Assembly (NCBI GenBank): GCA_026400595.1
Contig: JAPLOT010000488.1
Location: forward strand, 1-7,876
Source of the DNA: Alphaproteobacteria bacterium
Lineage (GTDB): Bacteria; Pseudomonadota; Alphaproteobacteria; Rhizobiales; Aestuariivirgaceae
Length of the DNA: 7,876 bases
Direction of reading: 5' to 3'
The position numbers were made by a program, and so were the translations under genes. Position 1 is the first letter of the stretch; each line of letters opens with the position of its first letter. This document shows positions 1-6,468 of this stretch, piece after piece. The notes under the pieces were generated by a model. It was not told where the DNA came from. It saw nothing but the letters and a program-made list of their open reading frames with translations, and did no database searches.

Positions 1-726
1 GATTCCGCCGAAGCGCGTGCCGATGGTCTCGACGGGAATGCCCAACGCATAGACCGCGGCGGAGGCGAGGATCACGGCAATCAGCAGTCCCGGCCAGTGC
101 GGGCGGAACTGCCGCAGCACCAGGATCACCGCGATGGTGAGCAGCGCCACGCCGAAGGCCGCGGCATTGAAGCTGGGCGCGGCCTCCAGCAGCACCTTGA
201 TCTTGGGGATCAGCTCGCCCGGTTCCGCCACGTTGAGCGTCAGCCCGAAGAGCTCGTGCAGCTGGCTCGCGAAGATGATGACGGCGATGCCCGCGGTGAA
301 GCCCACGGTCACAGGATAGGGAATGAACTTGATGTAGGTGCCCAGCCGCAGATAGCCCACGAGCGTCAGGAATATCCCGGACATGAAGGTGGCCAGGATC
401 AGGCCGTCCAGCCCATGGGCCTGGACGGTGGCAAGCACCAATACGATGAAGGCGCCCGCCGGTCCGCCGATCTGGAAACGGCTGCCGCCCAGCAGCGACA
501 CCATGAAGCCACCCACGATCGCGGTGAAGAGTCCACGATCCGGCGACACGCCCGAGGCGATGGCGATCGCCATCGACAGCGGCAGCGCGACGATGGCAAC
601 CGTCAGGCCCGCGATCATGTCGGCGCGCAGCCCATCCAGCCCGTAGCCCTCGCGCAGCACCGTCACCAGCTTGGGCGTGTAGAGTTCGCGGAAAGTCGGT
701 TCGTGATGCAGCGATTCGGCGGTCAT
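1..726 (-). CDS. SulP-family anion permease (N-terminal part, truncated by window edge)
   Basis: Inner-membrane transporter of the SLC26/SulP family, which carries sulfate, bicarbonate or other small anions; the substrate cannot be told from sequence. The 242 codons visible run off the left edge without a stop, so the C-terminal half of the membrane domain and any STAS domain are outside the window. After a short polar N-terminus there is a first hydrophobic helix (about residues 37-59, containing GLTVAIVALPLSMA), then a GGPAGAF signature (87-93) typical of the family, and more membrane segments around 107-127, 134-154, 186-204 and 212-230. The ATG overlaps the stop of the upstream XRE regulator (ATGA), which fixes the start and implies translational coupling. 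The gene is therefore probably controlled through the regulator's promoter. The family call is firm; the substrate is unknown. Confidence 0.93.
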   Translation of the reverse strand, partial: MTAESLHHEPTFRELYTPKLVTVLREGYGLDGLRADMIAGLTVAIVALPLSMAIAIASGVSPDRGLFTAIVGGFMVSLLGGSRFQIGGPAGAFIVLVLATVQAHGLDGLILATFMSGIFLTLVGYLRLGTYIKFIPYPVTVGFTAGIAVIIFASQLHELFGLTLNVAEPGELIPKIKVLLEAAPSFNAAAFGVALLTIAVILVLRQFRPHWPGLLIAVILASAAVYALGIPVETIGTRFGGI

Positions 727-983
727 GACCGGTCTCCCGGCGGCAGCAGACGAACCCCTCGCCCTCCGGCCTCGCTGCGCACGCCTTCGCCGATCAGCTC
801 CACCCCGGCGGCGCGCAGCGCGTCGACCACCCGGTTCAGGCTGTCGATGTTGCCGCGTACGCTGCCATCGCTGGCTTCCATGCGCTGGATCGTGGGGAGC
901 GATATGCCGGAACGCTCGGCCAGTTCCTTCTGCCCGATACCCAGCAGGGCGCGCGCGGCGCGCATCTGGCCGGAGGTGATCAT
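723..983 (-). CDS. XRE/Cro-type helix-turn-helix transcriptional regulator
   Basis: Small cytoplasmic DNA-binding protein of 86 aa, little more than one HTH_3/XRE domain. Residues 7-37 read MRAARALLGIGQKELAERSG then ISLPTIQRMEAS, the classic helix 2-turn-helix 3 pattern with the recognition helix around 28-36. A short tail (58-79) contains the stretch AAGVELIGEG and a GGRGVRL end, seen in a common family of small alphaproteobacterial XRE proteins. I chose the ATG at 983 because the domain begins there. The reading frame stays open upstream to a TTG at 1016, but that extension would run through the palindrome. No good Shine-Dalgarno is visible. It overlaps the SulP gene by four bases and so heads a two-gene operon, whose expression it probably controls together with its own. 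Confidence 0.88.
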   Translation of the reverse strand: MITSGQMRAARALLGIGQKELAERSGISLPTIQRMEASDGSVRGNIDSLNRVVDALRAAGVELIGEGVRSEAGGRGVRLLPPGDRS

Positions 984-1000
984 GATGCGGTCAGCCCATG

Positions 1001-1027
1001 CATTATGATGTACCAAACATCATATTG
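1001..1027. promoter_or_regulatory. Candidate operator: 11-bp-arm inverted repeat upstream of XRE-SulP operon
   Basis: CATTATGATGT (1001-1011) and ACATCATATTG (1017-1027) are inverted repeats around a 5-base ACCAA centre. Ten of eleven arm positions pair, and the inner eight are perfect. The site lies 17 bases upstream of the XRE start codon and contains TATGAT on the minus strand, a plausible -10 box. Dimeric XRE regulators bind such sites, so autoregulation is a reasonable inference. No binding data exist here. Confidence 0.6.
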
Positions 1028-1057
1028 ACCGAAGATTACCTCAGTAATGAGGAAAAA

Positions 1058-1615
1058 TCAATGTGAGAACGACTTCCACTTGATCGAGCAGCCGATCGAG
1101 ACCACCTGCTCGGCCGGTCCGCGGCCCGTCTCGGCGATCCGGCGCATGGCCTCGAACAGTTCGCGCTTCGCGTCCGGGAGCGTGTCCTTGCGCGAGGCAT
1201 CGAGCCGGCCCCGATACTGCAGCTCCAGCTTGCTGTTGAAGCCGAAGAAGTCCGGCGTGCAGGCTGCGCCATAGGCACGGGCCACGTCCTGGGCATCATC
1301 ATGCAGGTAGGGAAATCCGAAACCATGCCGCTCGGCAAAGACCTTCATTTCGGGGAAGCTGTCTTCCGGATAGGCCGAGGCGTCGTTCGAGGAGATTGCC
1401 AGCGTTTCGATGCCATGCGCGCGCAGTTCCGCCGCATCGCGCACCAGCCGGCCGATCACGGCCTTCACGTAAGGGCAGTGATTGCAGATGAACGCGATCA
1501 GCGTGCCGTTCGGTCCGGCGCTGTCAGCCAGCCGATGGCGCTTGCCATCGACGCCCGGGAGCGTGAAGTCGATTGCCTTCCAACCGAAATCGCAGACAGG
1601 TGGGATCGCCGCCAT
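1058..1615 (-). CDS. Thioredoxin-fold redoxin family protein (CNHC active site)
   Basis: Cytosolic 185-aa protein of the AhpC/TSA-redoxin branch of the thioredoxin superfamily, with no signal peptide or membrane segment. A CxxC pair C44-N-H-C47 lies in the context FICNHCPYV after the first strand. SSNDASAYPEDSF (75-87) follows, then a TPDFFGF segment (120-126) supplying the cis-proline loop (P121). A further cysteine lies at 119 and another at 176 (IGCSIKWK). These features match a widespread, poorly characterised thioredoxin family protein of about 180-190 aa. A role in thiol-disulfide or peroxide chemistry is inferred from the fold. It starts 14 bases after the stop of the GNAT gene and is probably co-transcribed with it. 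No strong Shine-Dalgarno precedes the ATG, consistent with dependence on the upstream gene. Confidence 0.9.
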   Translation of the reverse strand: MAAIPPVCDFGWKAIDFTLPGVDGKRHRLADSAGPNGTLIAFICNHCPYVKAVIGRLVRDAAELRAHGIETLAISSNDASAYPEDSFPEMKVFAERHGFGFPYLHDDAQDVARAYGAACTPDFFGFNSKLELQYRGRLDASRKDTLPDAKRELFEAMRRIAETGRGPAEQVVSIGCSIKWKSFSH

Positions 1616-1629
1616 AGGACCGGTTCAGT

Positions 1630-2190
1630 TCAATAAGCCATGTCGAAGTACTGTTCGGCACTCAACCCGTAGAACTCGACCGCACCAAACCGACCCTGCC
1701 CCGCCGGAAAATCGGCATGCGACTGCATGTGCCGCAGGCCGATACGCTTGGCCAGCATCGTCGAGGCCTTGTTGCCGCTCATGATCTTGCACCACACCCG
1801 GTCGGCCCGCAGGCGCTCGAAGGCGAGGCCCAATAGCGCCCGCCCGACCTCGGTCCCGAAGCCCATGCGCCACATGGCGGGATGGACGCCCCAGCCGATC
1901 TCCAAAGACTTCGGCCGCTGCAGGATGAGGAAGCCGTCGCCCACTGCTTCGCCGCTGTACTTCTCCTCGGCGGCCAGGTGAAACACGTTGCGGCGCTCGT
2001 CGCCCTGGCGCGCCACCGACCGCGTGACGAAGGCGCGCACCTCGGCCTCGCTGGCCAGCCGCATGGCGATGTAGCGCTGATAGGGCTCCTGCATCATGAA
2101 GCCGGCAAAGGCCTCGGCATCCCGCGCCTCGATTTCCCGAAGCACCAGTTGCCGGGTTTCCACGGCGGGCAGACTCGCAAGCGTGTTCAT
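1630..2190 (-). CDS. GNAT-family N-acetyltransferase (Acetyltransf_3 / RimJ-RimL-like)
   Basis: Predicted acetyl-CoA-dependent N-acetyltransferase of 186 aa. The N-terminal pattern ETRQLVLREIEARDAEAF (11-28) is the usual first strand and helix of Acetyltransf_3 proteins. The acetyl-CoA-binding motif A is seen as EIGWGVHPAMWRMGFGTEVG (97-116), with the pyrophosphate loop WRMGFGTE. Motif B follows as SGNKASTMLAKRIGLR (138-153). The substrate, whether a protein N-terminus, an antibiotic or a small amine, cannot be assigned. The frame is open further upstream to 2271, but family alignment starts at the ATG at 2190; the extra 27 residues look like non-coding translation. No Shine-Dalgarno is obvious before the start. 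It is the first gene of a pair with the thioredoxin-like protein and diverges from the secreted protein gene. Confidence 0.9.
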   Translation of the reverse strand: MNTLASLPAVETRQLVLREIEARDAEAFAGFMMQEPYQRYIAMRLASEAEVRAFVTRSVARQGDERRNVFHLAAEEKYSGEAVGDGFLILQRPKSLEIGWGVHPAMWRMGFGTEVGRALLGLAFERLRADRVWCKIMSGNKASTMLAKRIGLRHMQSHADFPAGQGRFGAVEFYGLSAEQYFDMAY

Positions 2191-2280
2191 AAAGGAATTG
2201 TTAACGCAATCCTGCGTCATCTGAAAGAGCTTGCTGCATCTTGCCTGAATCGCGCCGCGCATTGGCGCCACATTCTGCGG

Positions 2281-2288
2281 TTAACCAT
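2281..2288 (+). promoter_or_regulatory. Possible CtrA half-site TTAACCAT
   Basis: TTAACCAT, inside the 8-bp palindrome GGTTAACC (2279-2286), matches the half-site bound by the alphaproteobacterial cell-cycle regulator CtrA. It lies 28 bases upstream of the ATG of the exported protein, within the 126-base divergent region. An 8-mer can occur by chance and the taxon is inferred, so this is only a suggestion. Confidence 0.25.
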
Positions 2289-2316
2289 CAGGGCAGGACG
2301 GCCGGAGGACGTTACG

Positions 2317-2622
2317 ATGACCGCGATGACTCGCCTGGCCTTGACCTGCCTTCTGGTCGCCGCGACCGGCCTTGAGGGCGGTGTCGCCCTGGCCAAGAGC
2401 AAGGCCTTCTGCCGCGGTTACGCCGAAGAAACCGCCAACGCCCTTGCCGGGCCGCGCGATGCCGGGTCCGGTTCGGCGGTTGATGGTGGAAACGGCCTTG
2501 GCTTCAGCGCTGATGCCGGCGGCGCATCGGACACAGTTTCACCGGTCACGCGTGGCGATGCCGGCAGCGACGAATGGCGCCGCACCTATCGCGCGGCCTA
2601 TTCGGAATGCCGCGCCTCTTGA
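2317..2622 (+). CDS. Small exported protein of unknown function
   Basis: A 101-aa protein with a clear Sec-type signal peptide: basic N-terminus (MTAMTR), hydrophobic core (LALTCLLVAATG) and an ALA cleavage site near residue 26. A strong GGAGG (2304-2308) eight bases before the ATG fixes the start, although the reading frame itself stays open far upstream. The mature part has one cysteine near each end, C32 in AFCRGYAEE and C98 in AYSECRAS, able to form a disulfide. Between them is a low-complexity segment rich in Gly, Ala, Ser and Asp. The ends resemble small alphaproteobacterial envelope proteins that place a glycine-rich stretch between a CRxYA motif and a W-Y-xxAYxxC tail; that comparison is from memory. 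Function is unknown. It lies 50 bases upstream of the amidohydrolase, on the same strand. Confidence 0.75.
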   Translation: MTAMTRLALTCLLVAATGLEGGVALAKSKAFCRGYAEETANALAGPRDAGSGSAVDGGNGLGFSADAGGASDTVSPVTRGDAGSDEWRRTYRAAYSECRAS

Positions 2623-2646
2623 GCCACCCGTCCTGACTGGGCATAG

Positions 2647-2668
2647 TTTCCCGGAACTGACCGGGAGA
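2647..2668 (+). promoter_or_regulatory. Stem-loop that includes the amidohydrolase Shine-Dalgarno
   Basis: TCCCGG (2649-2654) pairs perfectly with CCGGGA (2661-2666) across the loop AACTGA, with a wobble and one more pair outside. The Shine-Dalgarno GGGAG (2663-2667) of the amidohydrolase lies almost wholly in the 3' arm. If the hairpin forms in the mRNA it would hide the ribosome-binding site. It lacks a U-tract, so it is not a normal intrinsic terminator for the preceding gene. Confidence 0.4.
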
Positions 2669-2672
2669 CATC

Positions 2673-4304
2673 ATGACAGACCTCATTATCGTCAACGGCG
2701 ACATCCGCACCATGGATCCGCTGCAACCGCGCGTAACGGCGCTCGCAGCACGCGGCCAACGCGTCATGGCGCTCGGCGATGACGCGGAGATCCGTGCGCT
2801 GGCGACGCCGTCGACCCGCGTGATCGATGCGGGCGGCCGGCTGGTGCTGCCGGGGTTCCAGGACACGCACATCCATCTGCAGGAAAGCGGCACCCGCCAT
2901 GCCTTCGATCTCGATCTGCAGGGCGTGCGCAGTCTCACCGAACTGATGGACAAGCTCGCAGCCTTCGCGGCGAAGCACCCCGACCGCGCCTGGCTCAAGG
3001 GTCACGGCTGGTACACGGGCATCTTCAACGACCGCAACCTGACGCGGCAGGTGCTCGACGAGGCTGTTCCCGACCGCCCGCTGTTTCTGTCTTCGTCCGA
3101 CTATCACTCTGCCGTCATCAACACGAGAGCCTGCGAGGCGATCGGGCTCGACGCCGGTGTGCAGGATCCCGAAAACGGCTATTTCTCACGCGATGCGCTG
3201 GGTATTCCCACCGGCATGCTCAACGAAGCAGCCATGGAGTTCGCACGCGAGCGCATGCCGGAGACCATCGATGCCGAGTGGGAGGAAGGCGTGCGCTGGG
3301 GCCAGCATCACGCCAACCGGCACGGCTTCACCGGCGTCCTCGATGCCCTGGTCACCGAGCGGCATCTGCGCGTCTACAACGCGCTCGACAGGCGTGGCGA
3401 ACTGACGGTCCGCGTGGCCTCGACCGCCCTGGTCGAGCCGTCCGACAGCGTCAAGGGCGCGCTCGACCGCCTGGAGGACTTCCGCCGCAGCTACAAGTCC
3501 GAGATGCTCAAGGTGCACTCGGCCAAGTTCTTTCTCGACGGTGTCTTCGAGAACCGCACGGCCGCGATGATCGACGGCTACAAGGACGAGATCGGCGGCA
3601 ATGCGCCCGTCATGTTCGGCGAAAACCACCTGCGCGAGCTCTTCATCGCCATGGATGCGGCGCGTTTCCAGATTCACGTCCATGTCATCGGCGACAAGGC
3701 GGCGCGCGCGGCGCTCGACGGCCTCGAGGCCGCCCGCGAGATCAACGGCGAGTGGCCCAGCCTCCATCAGCTGGCGCATGTTCAGCTGGTCCGGCCCGAA
3801 GACATTCCGCGCTTCGGCAAGCTCGGCGTCATGGCCAACATCCAGCCGCTCTGGGCCCGGAACGAGCCGTCCGTCACCGACGTCGCGGTGCCGATGGCAG
3901 GCAAGGATCTCGTCCGCTGGATGTACCCCTTCCGCTCCATCATCGATGCCGGCGGCGGATTCGCCATGTCCAGCGACTGGGGCGTCTCCACCCTCGACCC
4001 CTTCCAGATCATGCAGACCGCCATCACACGCCAGCCGCCGGAGAAGGGCCGCAACCATCCTGTCTTCCTGCCCGAGGAACGCATGACGCTGGACGAGTGC
4101 GTCAAGGGCTACACCGTCAACGCGGCAGCCGCCGCGTGGCGCTCGCCCGACACTGGCTCTCTGGAACGCGGCAAGTTCGCGGACGTGATCATCCTCGACC
4201 AGAATCTCTTCGAGATTGACGTCTATGATATCCACAAGACCAAGGTCATGCTCACGCTTCTCGGCGGCAAGGAAGTCTACCGCCACGAGGGTTTCGCGGA
4301 TTAG
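2673..4304 (+). CDS. Metal-dependent amidohydrolase family 3 (YtcJ-like, COG1574)
   Basis: Cytosolic 543-aa hydrolase of the amidohydrolase superfamily, expected to cut an amide, imide or similar C-N bond with a bound metal. The layout is typical: an N-terminal beta-sandwich strand (DLIIVNGDIRTMD), then LPGFQDTHIHL with the metal-binding H66-x-H68. A lysine at 285 in SAKFFLDG may be the carbamylated bridging residue. HVHVIGDKA (335-343) and HQLAHVQLV (365-373) supply further histidines. SSDWGVSTLDPF (433-444) supplies the catalytic aspartate D435. The C-terminal strand GSLERGKFADVIILD (495-509) closes the sandwich. GGGAG-type Shine-Dalgarno spacing supports the ATG at 2673. Length fits the family. 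The substrate is not predictable. It converges on the alpha/beta hydrolase gene with 9 bases between stops, so a functional link to that operon is only suggestive. Confidence 0.93.
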   Translation: MTDLIIVNGDIRTMDPLQPRVTALAARGQRVMALGDDAEIRALATPSTRVIDAGGRLVLPGFQDTHIHLQESGTRHAFDLDLQGVRSLTELMDKLAAFAAKHPDRAWLKGHGWYTGIFNDRNLTRQVLDEAVPDRPLFLSSSDYHSAVINTRACEAIGLDAGVQDPENGYFSRDALGIPTGMLNEAAMEFARERMPETIDAEWEEGVRWGQHHANRHGFTGVLDALVTERHLRVYNALDRRGELTVRVASTALVEPSDSVKGALDRLEDFRRSYKSEMLKVHSAKFFLDGVFENRTAAMIDGYKDEIGGNAPVMFGENHLRELFIAMDAARFQIHVHVIGDKAARAALDGLEAAREINGEWPSLHQLAHVQLVRPEDIPRFGKLGVMANIQPLWARNEPSVTDVAVPMAGKDLVRWMYPFRSIIDAGGGFAMSSDWGVSTLDPFQIMQTAITRQPPEKGRNHPVFLPEERMTLDECVKGYTVNAAAAAWRSPDTGSLERGKFADVIILDQNLFEIDVYDIHKTKVMLTLLGGKEVYRHEGFAD

Positions 4305-4313
4305 GACGGCAGC

Positions 4314-5099
4314 CTATTCCCTGCCCTTGTGACGGCGCAGGAAGTCGAGGACTGGCGGGGCCACCTGGTCGGCGGCTTCCAGCAGGATGGCGTGGCGCAG
4401 CACCGGCAGGATCACCAGCTCGGAGTCCGGCAAGGCCTCGGCGATCAACGTGTTCAGGCGCGGATTGCAGCCGCCGTCGTTCTCGCCGGTCAGCACCTGG
4501 CAGGGCTGCGCGATCTCGTGCAGCCAGGGTGCCATTTCGGTCTCGGCATAGATGTCGAAGACAGAGAGGAAGACCTCCGGATCGGTATCGATCACCTGCT
4601 GCATGCGGCGTTCGATCACGTCCGGCCGCCGCGCCGCGAACTCCGGCGTGAACCAGCGGTCCTTGAGCGCCTCCAGCACCTGCGGGATGCCCTTGGCGCG
4701 CATCGCCGCCACCACGCCCTTCACCTTGGCGCTGTCGTCTTCGGTGCGGAAGGCGGCGGTGGACCACAGGCCCAGCGTCTTCACGTGCTGCGGGTACTTG
4801 CGCGCATAGGCCGGACCGATCATGCCGCCCAGCGAATGGCCGGCGAAATGCGCGCGTTCGATGTGAAGCTCGCGGCGCAGCGCCTCCAGATCCTCGACGA
4901 GGTCGTCGAGCGTGTAGGGCGGATTCGGCACCGGCGAAGCGCCGTGGCCGCGCAGGTCGTAGCTGATCACGCGGACATCGCGCTTCAGATGCGGCACGAG
5001 TCCGGCGAAGGAGGCGCGCGAGGCGCCGATGCCATGGATGAGGAAAAGCGGTTCGCCCTCCCCTTCGACCGAGAATGCGGAACGGATCGGCGTGGGCAT
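4314..5099 (-). CDS. Alpha/beta hydrolase (PcaD/enol-lactonase-like)
   Basis: Cytosolic 261-aa alpha/beta-hydrolase-fold enzyme. The oxyanion-hole motif HGIG is at 22-25, DLRGHGAS at 48-55, and the nucleophile elbow GHSLGG at 87-92, giving Ser89. The acid is probably Asp208 in GENDGG, and the base His236 in PVLRHAIL. The overall style resembles 3-oxoadipate enol-lactonase and related C-C or ester hydrolases of aromatic catabolism, but the fold alone does not define the substrate. It starts 5 bases after the stop of the tautomerase-like gene, so both are very likely co-transcribed with the flavin monooxygenase upstream. It is the last gene of that unit and converges on the amidohydrolase. All three catalytic residues are in place, so the enzyme looks active. 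Confidence 0.92.
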   Translation of the reverse strand: MPTPIRSAFSVEGEGEPLFLIHGIGASRASFAGLVPHLKRDVRVISYDLRGHGASPVPNPPYTLDDLVEDLEALRRELHIERAHFAGHSLGGMIGPAYARKYPQHVKTLGLWSTAAFRTEDDSAKVKGVVAAMRAKGIPQVLEALKDRWFTPEFAARRPDVIERRMQQVIDTDPEVFLSVFDIYAETEMAPWLHEIAQPCQVLTGENDGGCNPRLNTLIAEALPDSELVILPVLRHAILLEAADQVAPPVLDFLRRHKGRE

Positions 5100-5104
5100 G
5101 GCGC

Positions 5105-5305
5105 TTACTTGTCCGGATATTTCTCGTTCATCATGTCGTAGCCGGTGCCCCAGTCGTGCTTCTCGACATCGGTGAAGACGACATGGAAGGACTCCGGCTT
5201 GCCGCCGCCGGCGCCGCGGATGAAGCCGTCGATGAGTTCGCGGGCAATCTTCTTCTTCTGCTCGGCCGTGCGGCCCTTGAACATCTCGACGCGGATGATC
5301 GGCAT
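5105..5305 (-). CDS. 4-oxalocrotonate tautomerase-like protein
   Basis: A 66-aa protein of the tautomerase superfamily, whose members use an N-terminal proline as catalytic base after Met removal. Pro1 is present (MPIIRVEMFKGR), as is Arg11 in KGRT, and the aromatic at the position of Phe50 is Trp51 in HDWGTG. The second arginine of classical 4-oxalocrotonate tautomerase (Arg39, in a V-R-V context) is replaced by His40 in SFHVVF, and one extra glycine lengthens the preceding loop. Binding of a dicarboxylate as in the classical enzyme is therefore doubtful. A GGAGA Shine-Dalgarno (on the minus strand, about ten bases upstream) supports the start. It sits 35 bases after the monooxygenase gene and 5 bases before the hydrolase. 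Such enzymes act as oligomers in the cytosol. Confidence 0.9.
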   Translation of the reverse strand: MPIIRVEMFKGRTAEQKKKIARELIDGFIRGAGGGKPESFHVVFTDVEKHDWGTGYDMMNEKYPDK

Positions 5306-5340
5306 GGGTCGTGTCTCCAGTTCTCAGTGAGGGCGTGTGA

Positions 5341-6366
5341 TCAGGCGGCCTTCCGGGCCGTGTGGAAATGCGGCATCACCTCTTCGGCGAAGCGGCTCAT
5401 CATGTCGAGGGTGAGTTGCTCGTCCTGCCCGAAGTTGGAGGTCGTCAGCACCTCGTCGATGCCGAGTTCGGCATAGACCGAGAGGCGGTCGATCATCTCC
5501 TGGCGGCCGCAGAGCAGCAGGTTGCCCATGAGTTCGTCCAGCGTCTGGCTGCGCGGCAGCGGCCGGATGATCCCCTGGTCGACGATGCCGGGACCGCCGA
5601 AGACGTTGTCGAAGCTCTTGTAGTACGCGTAGGCGCGTTCGGCGATCTTGCGGCGCTCGGCGTCGCTCGACACGAGGAAGACGCCGCGCTGCAGGCTGAG
5701 CCGCGTGTCGAGCGGCCGTCCGGCCGCCGCCTTGCCGCGACTGAAGGCCGTCACCTGGTCGATGAGCTGCTGGTGGGTTCCGCCCAGCGGCGTGGTCTGC
5801 ACGTGGTAGCCGGCCTTGGCCGCTGCCTCGATGCCAACGGGGTTCATCACCGCCACCATGAGCGGGATCGGGTCCTCGGGACGCGGCATGATGGTGAGCG
5901 GCGCGAATTTGTAGCGCGGGCTGTCCCATGGCACGTCGGCACGCGTCAGCAGGGCTTCGAGGATCTTCAGGTCTTCCTCGAAACGCGGCTTGGTGTCGCC
6001 GAAGGGCACGCCGATCCGCTCGGTCTCGTAGGCGAAGGCGCCCTTGCCCACGCCCAGCATCAGCCGGCCGTCGCACAGCGCCTGGGCCTGCACCACCTCG
6101 CCGGCGAAGATCCGCATGTCGCGCAGCGGCAGCTGGCAGACCGAGGTCATGAGCAGCAGGTTCTCGGTATGGGCCGCCACCTTCACTGCCATCTGCAGCG
6201 GCGACGGGATCAGCAGAATGTTGAGAAGATGGTGTTCGGGGATTCCGACGCCGCGATAGCCGAGGCGCTCGGCATGGACCGCCTGGGCTATCACGCTCTT
6301 GTAGAGGCGCTTGCCGCCGATCTGCGGGTCCAGCATGTGGCTGGACAGAAAGTGGATGAAGTCCAT
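5341..6366 (-). CDS. Luciferase-like (LLM class) flavin-dependent monooxygenase
   Basis: A 341-aa oxidoreductase of the bacterial luciferase-like TIM-barrel superfamily, which uses reduced FMN or F420 with O2 or another acceptor. The N-terminal strand MDFIHFLSSH, the GVGIPEHHLLN segment (39-49) with its His pair at 45-46, DGRLMLGVGKGAF (99-111) and the late LLCGRQEMIDRL (284-295) are the expected signatures. They make F420 less likely than FMN, but the cofactor cannot be decided from this alone. Length is normal. A GGGGAACGG Shine-Dalgarno region precedes the ATG. It is first in an apparent three-gene unit with the tautomerase-like and alpha/beta hydrolase genes and divergent from a LysR regulator. 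A flavin reductase partner, if needed, is not in the window. The substrate is unknown. Confidence 0.92.
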   Translation of the reverse strand: MDFIHFLSSHMLDPQIGGKRLYKSVIAQAVHAERLGYRGVGIPEHHLLNILLIPSPLQMAVKVAAHTENLLLMTSVCQLPLRDMRIFAGEVVQAQALCDGRLMLGVGKGAFAYETERIGVPFGDTKPRFEEDLKILEALLTRADVPWDSPRYKFAPLTIMPRPEDPIPLMVAVMNPVGIEAAAKAGYHVQTTPLGGTHQQLIDQVTAFSRGKAAAGRPLDTRLSLQRGVFLVSSDAERRKIAERAYAYYKSFDNVFGGPGIVDQGIIRPLPRSQTLDELMGNLLLCGRQEMIDRLSVYAELGIDEVLTTSNFGQDEQLTLDMMSRFAEEVMPHFHTARKAA

Positions 6367-6416
6367 GTCCGTTCCCCGTCTATGTCGCGCGGAAACAGTG
6401 CCAGACTCCCAAAAGA

Positions 6417-6445
6417 TTGAAAATCGAAATATTTTTGGCATTATG
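6417..6445 (+). promoter_or_regulatory. Candidate promoter of the LysR gene, overlapping the divergent promoter
   Basis: TTGAAA (6417-6422, five of six to the sigma-70 -35 box) is followed 17 bases later by ATTATG (6440-6445). Read on the minus strand that same hexamer is CATAAT, a good -10 for the monooxygenase operon, with a weak TTGGTT 18 bases upstream. The two divergent promoters would therefore overlap. This is pattern matching only, and the -10 for the plus strand is weak. Confidence 0.4.
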
Positions 6446-6461
6446 TTCGAAATTGTCGAAC
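6445..6461. promoter_or_regulatory. Candidate LysR-type operator GTTCGA-N5-TCGAAC
   Basis: A perfect 6-bp inverted repeat around AATTG, containing T-N11-A (6447-6459), the core pattern bound by LysR-type regulators. It lies between the putative -35 and -10 boxes of the monooxygenase operon and ends seven bases before the LysR start codon. It could thus repress the lysR-type gene itself while controlling the operon. It is set in an AT-rich island within GC-rich DNA. Confidence 0.6.
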
Positions 6462-6468
6462 TGAACCA

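Noticed and set aside
97..1008. Long plus-strand open frame of 303 codons
   Set aside because: It is antisense to the SulP and XRE genes and its translation is rich in His, Arg, Gln and Asp with no domain, typical of a GC-rich shadow frame.
1036..1055. Small hairpin CCTCA-GTAA-TGAGG after the thioredoxin-like gene
   Set aside because: Only five paired bases and no U-tract downstream in the direction of transcription, so it is not a convincing terminator.
2191..2271. N-terminal extension of the GNAT protein
   Set aside because: The extra residues do not resemble the family, and the normal first strand begins just after the ATG at 2190.
3186..4286. Minus-strand open frame of 366 codons and a plus-strand frame of 313 codons inside the amidohydrolase
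   Set aside because: Both are alternative frames of a gene with clear catalytic motifs; the translations are low-complexity and charged, with no recognisable fold.
4301..4320. TAGG/CCTA inverted repeat between the convergent stops
   Set aside because: A four-base arm with a seven-base loop is within chance expectation.
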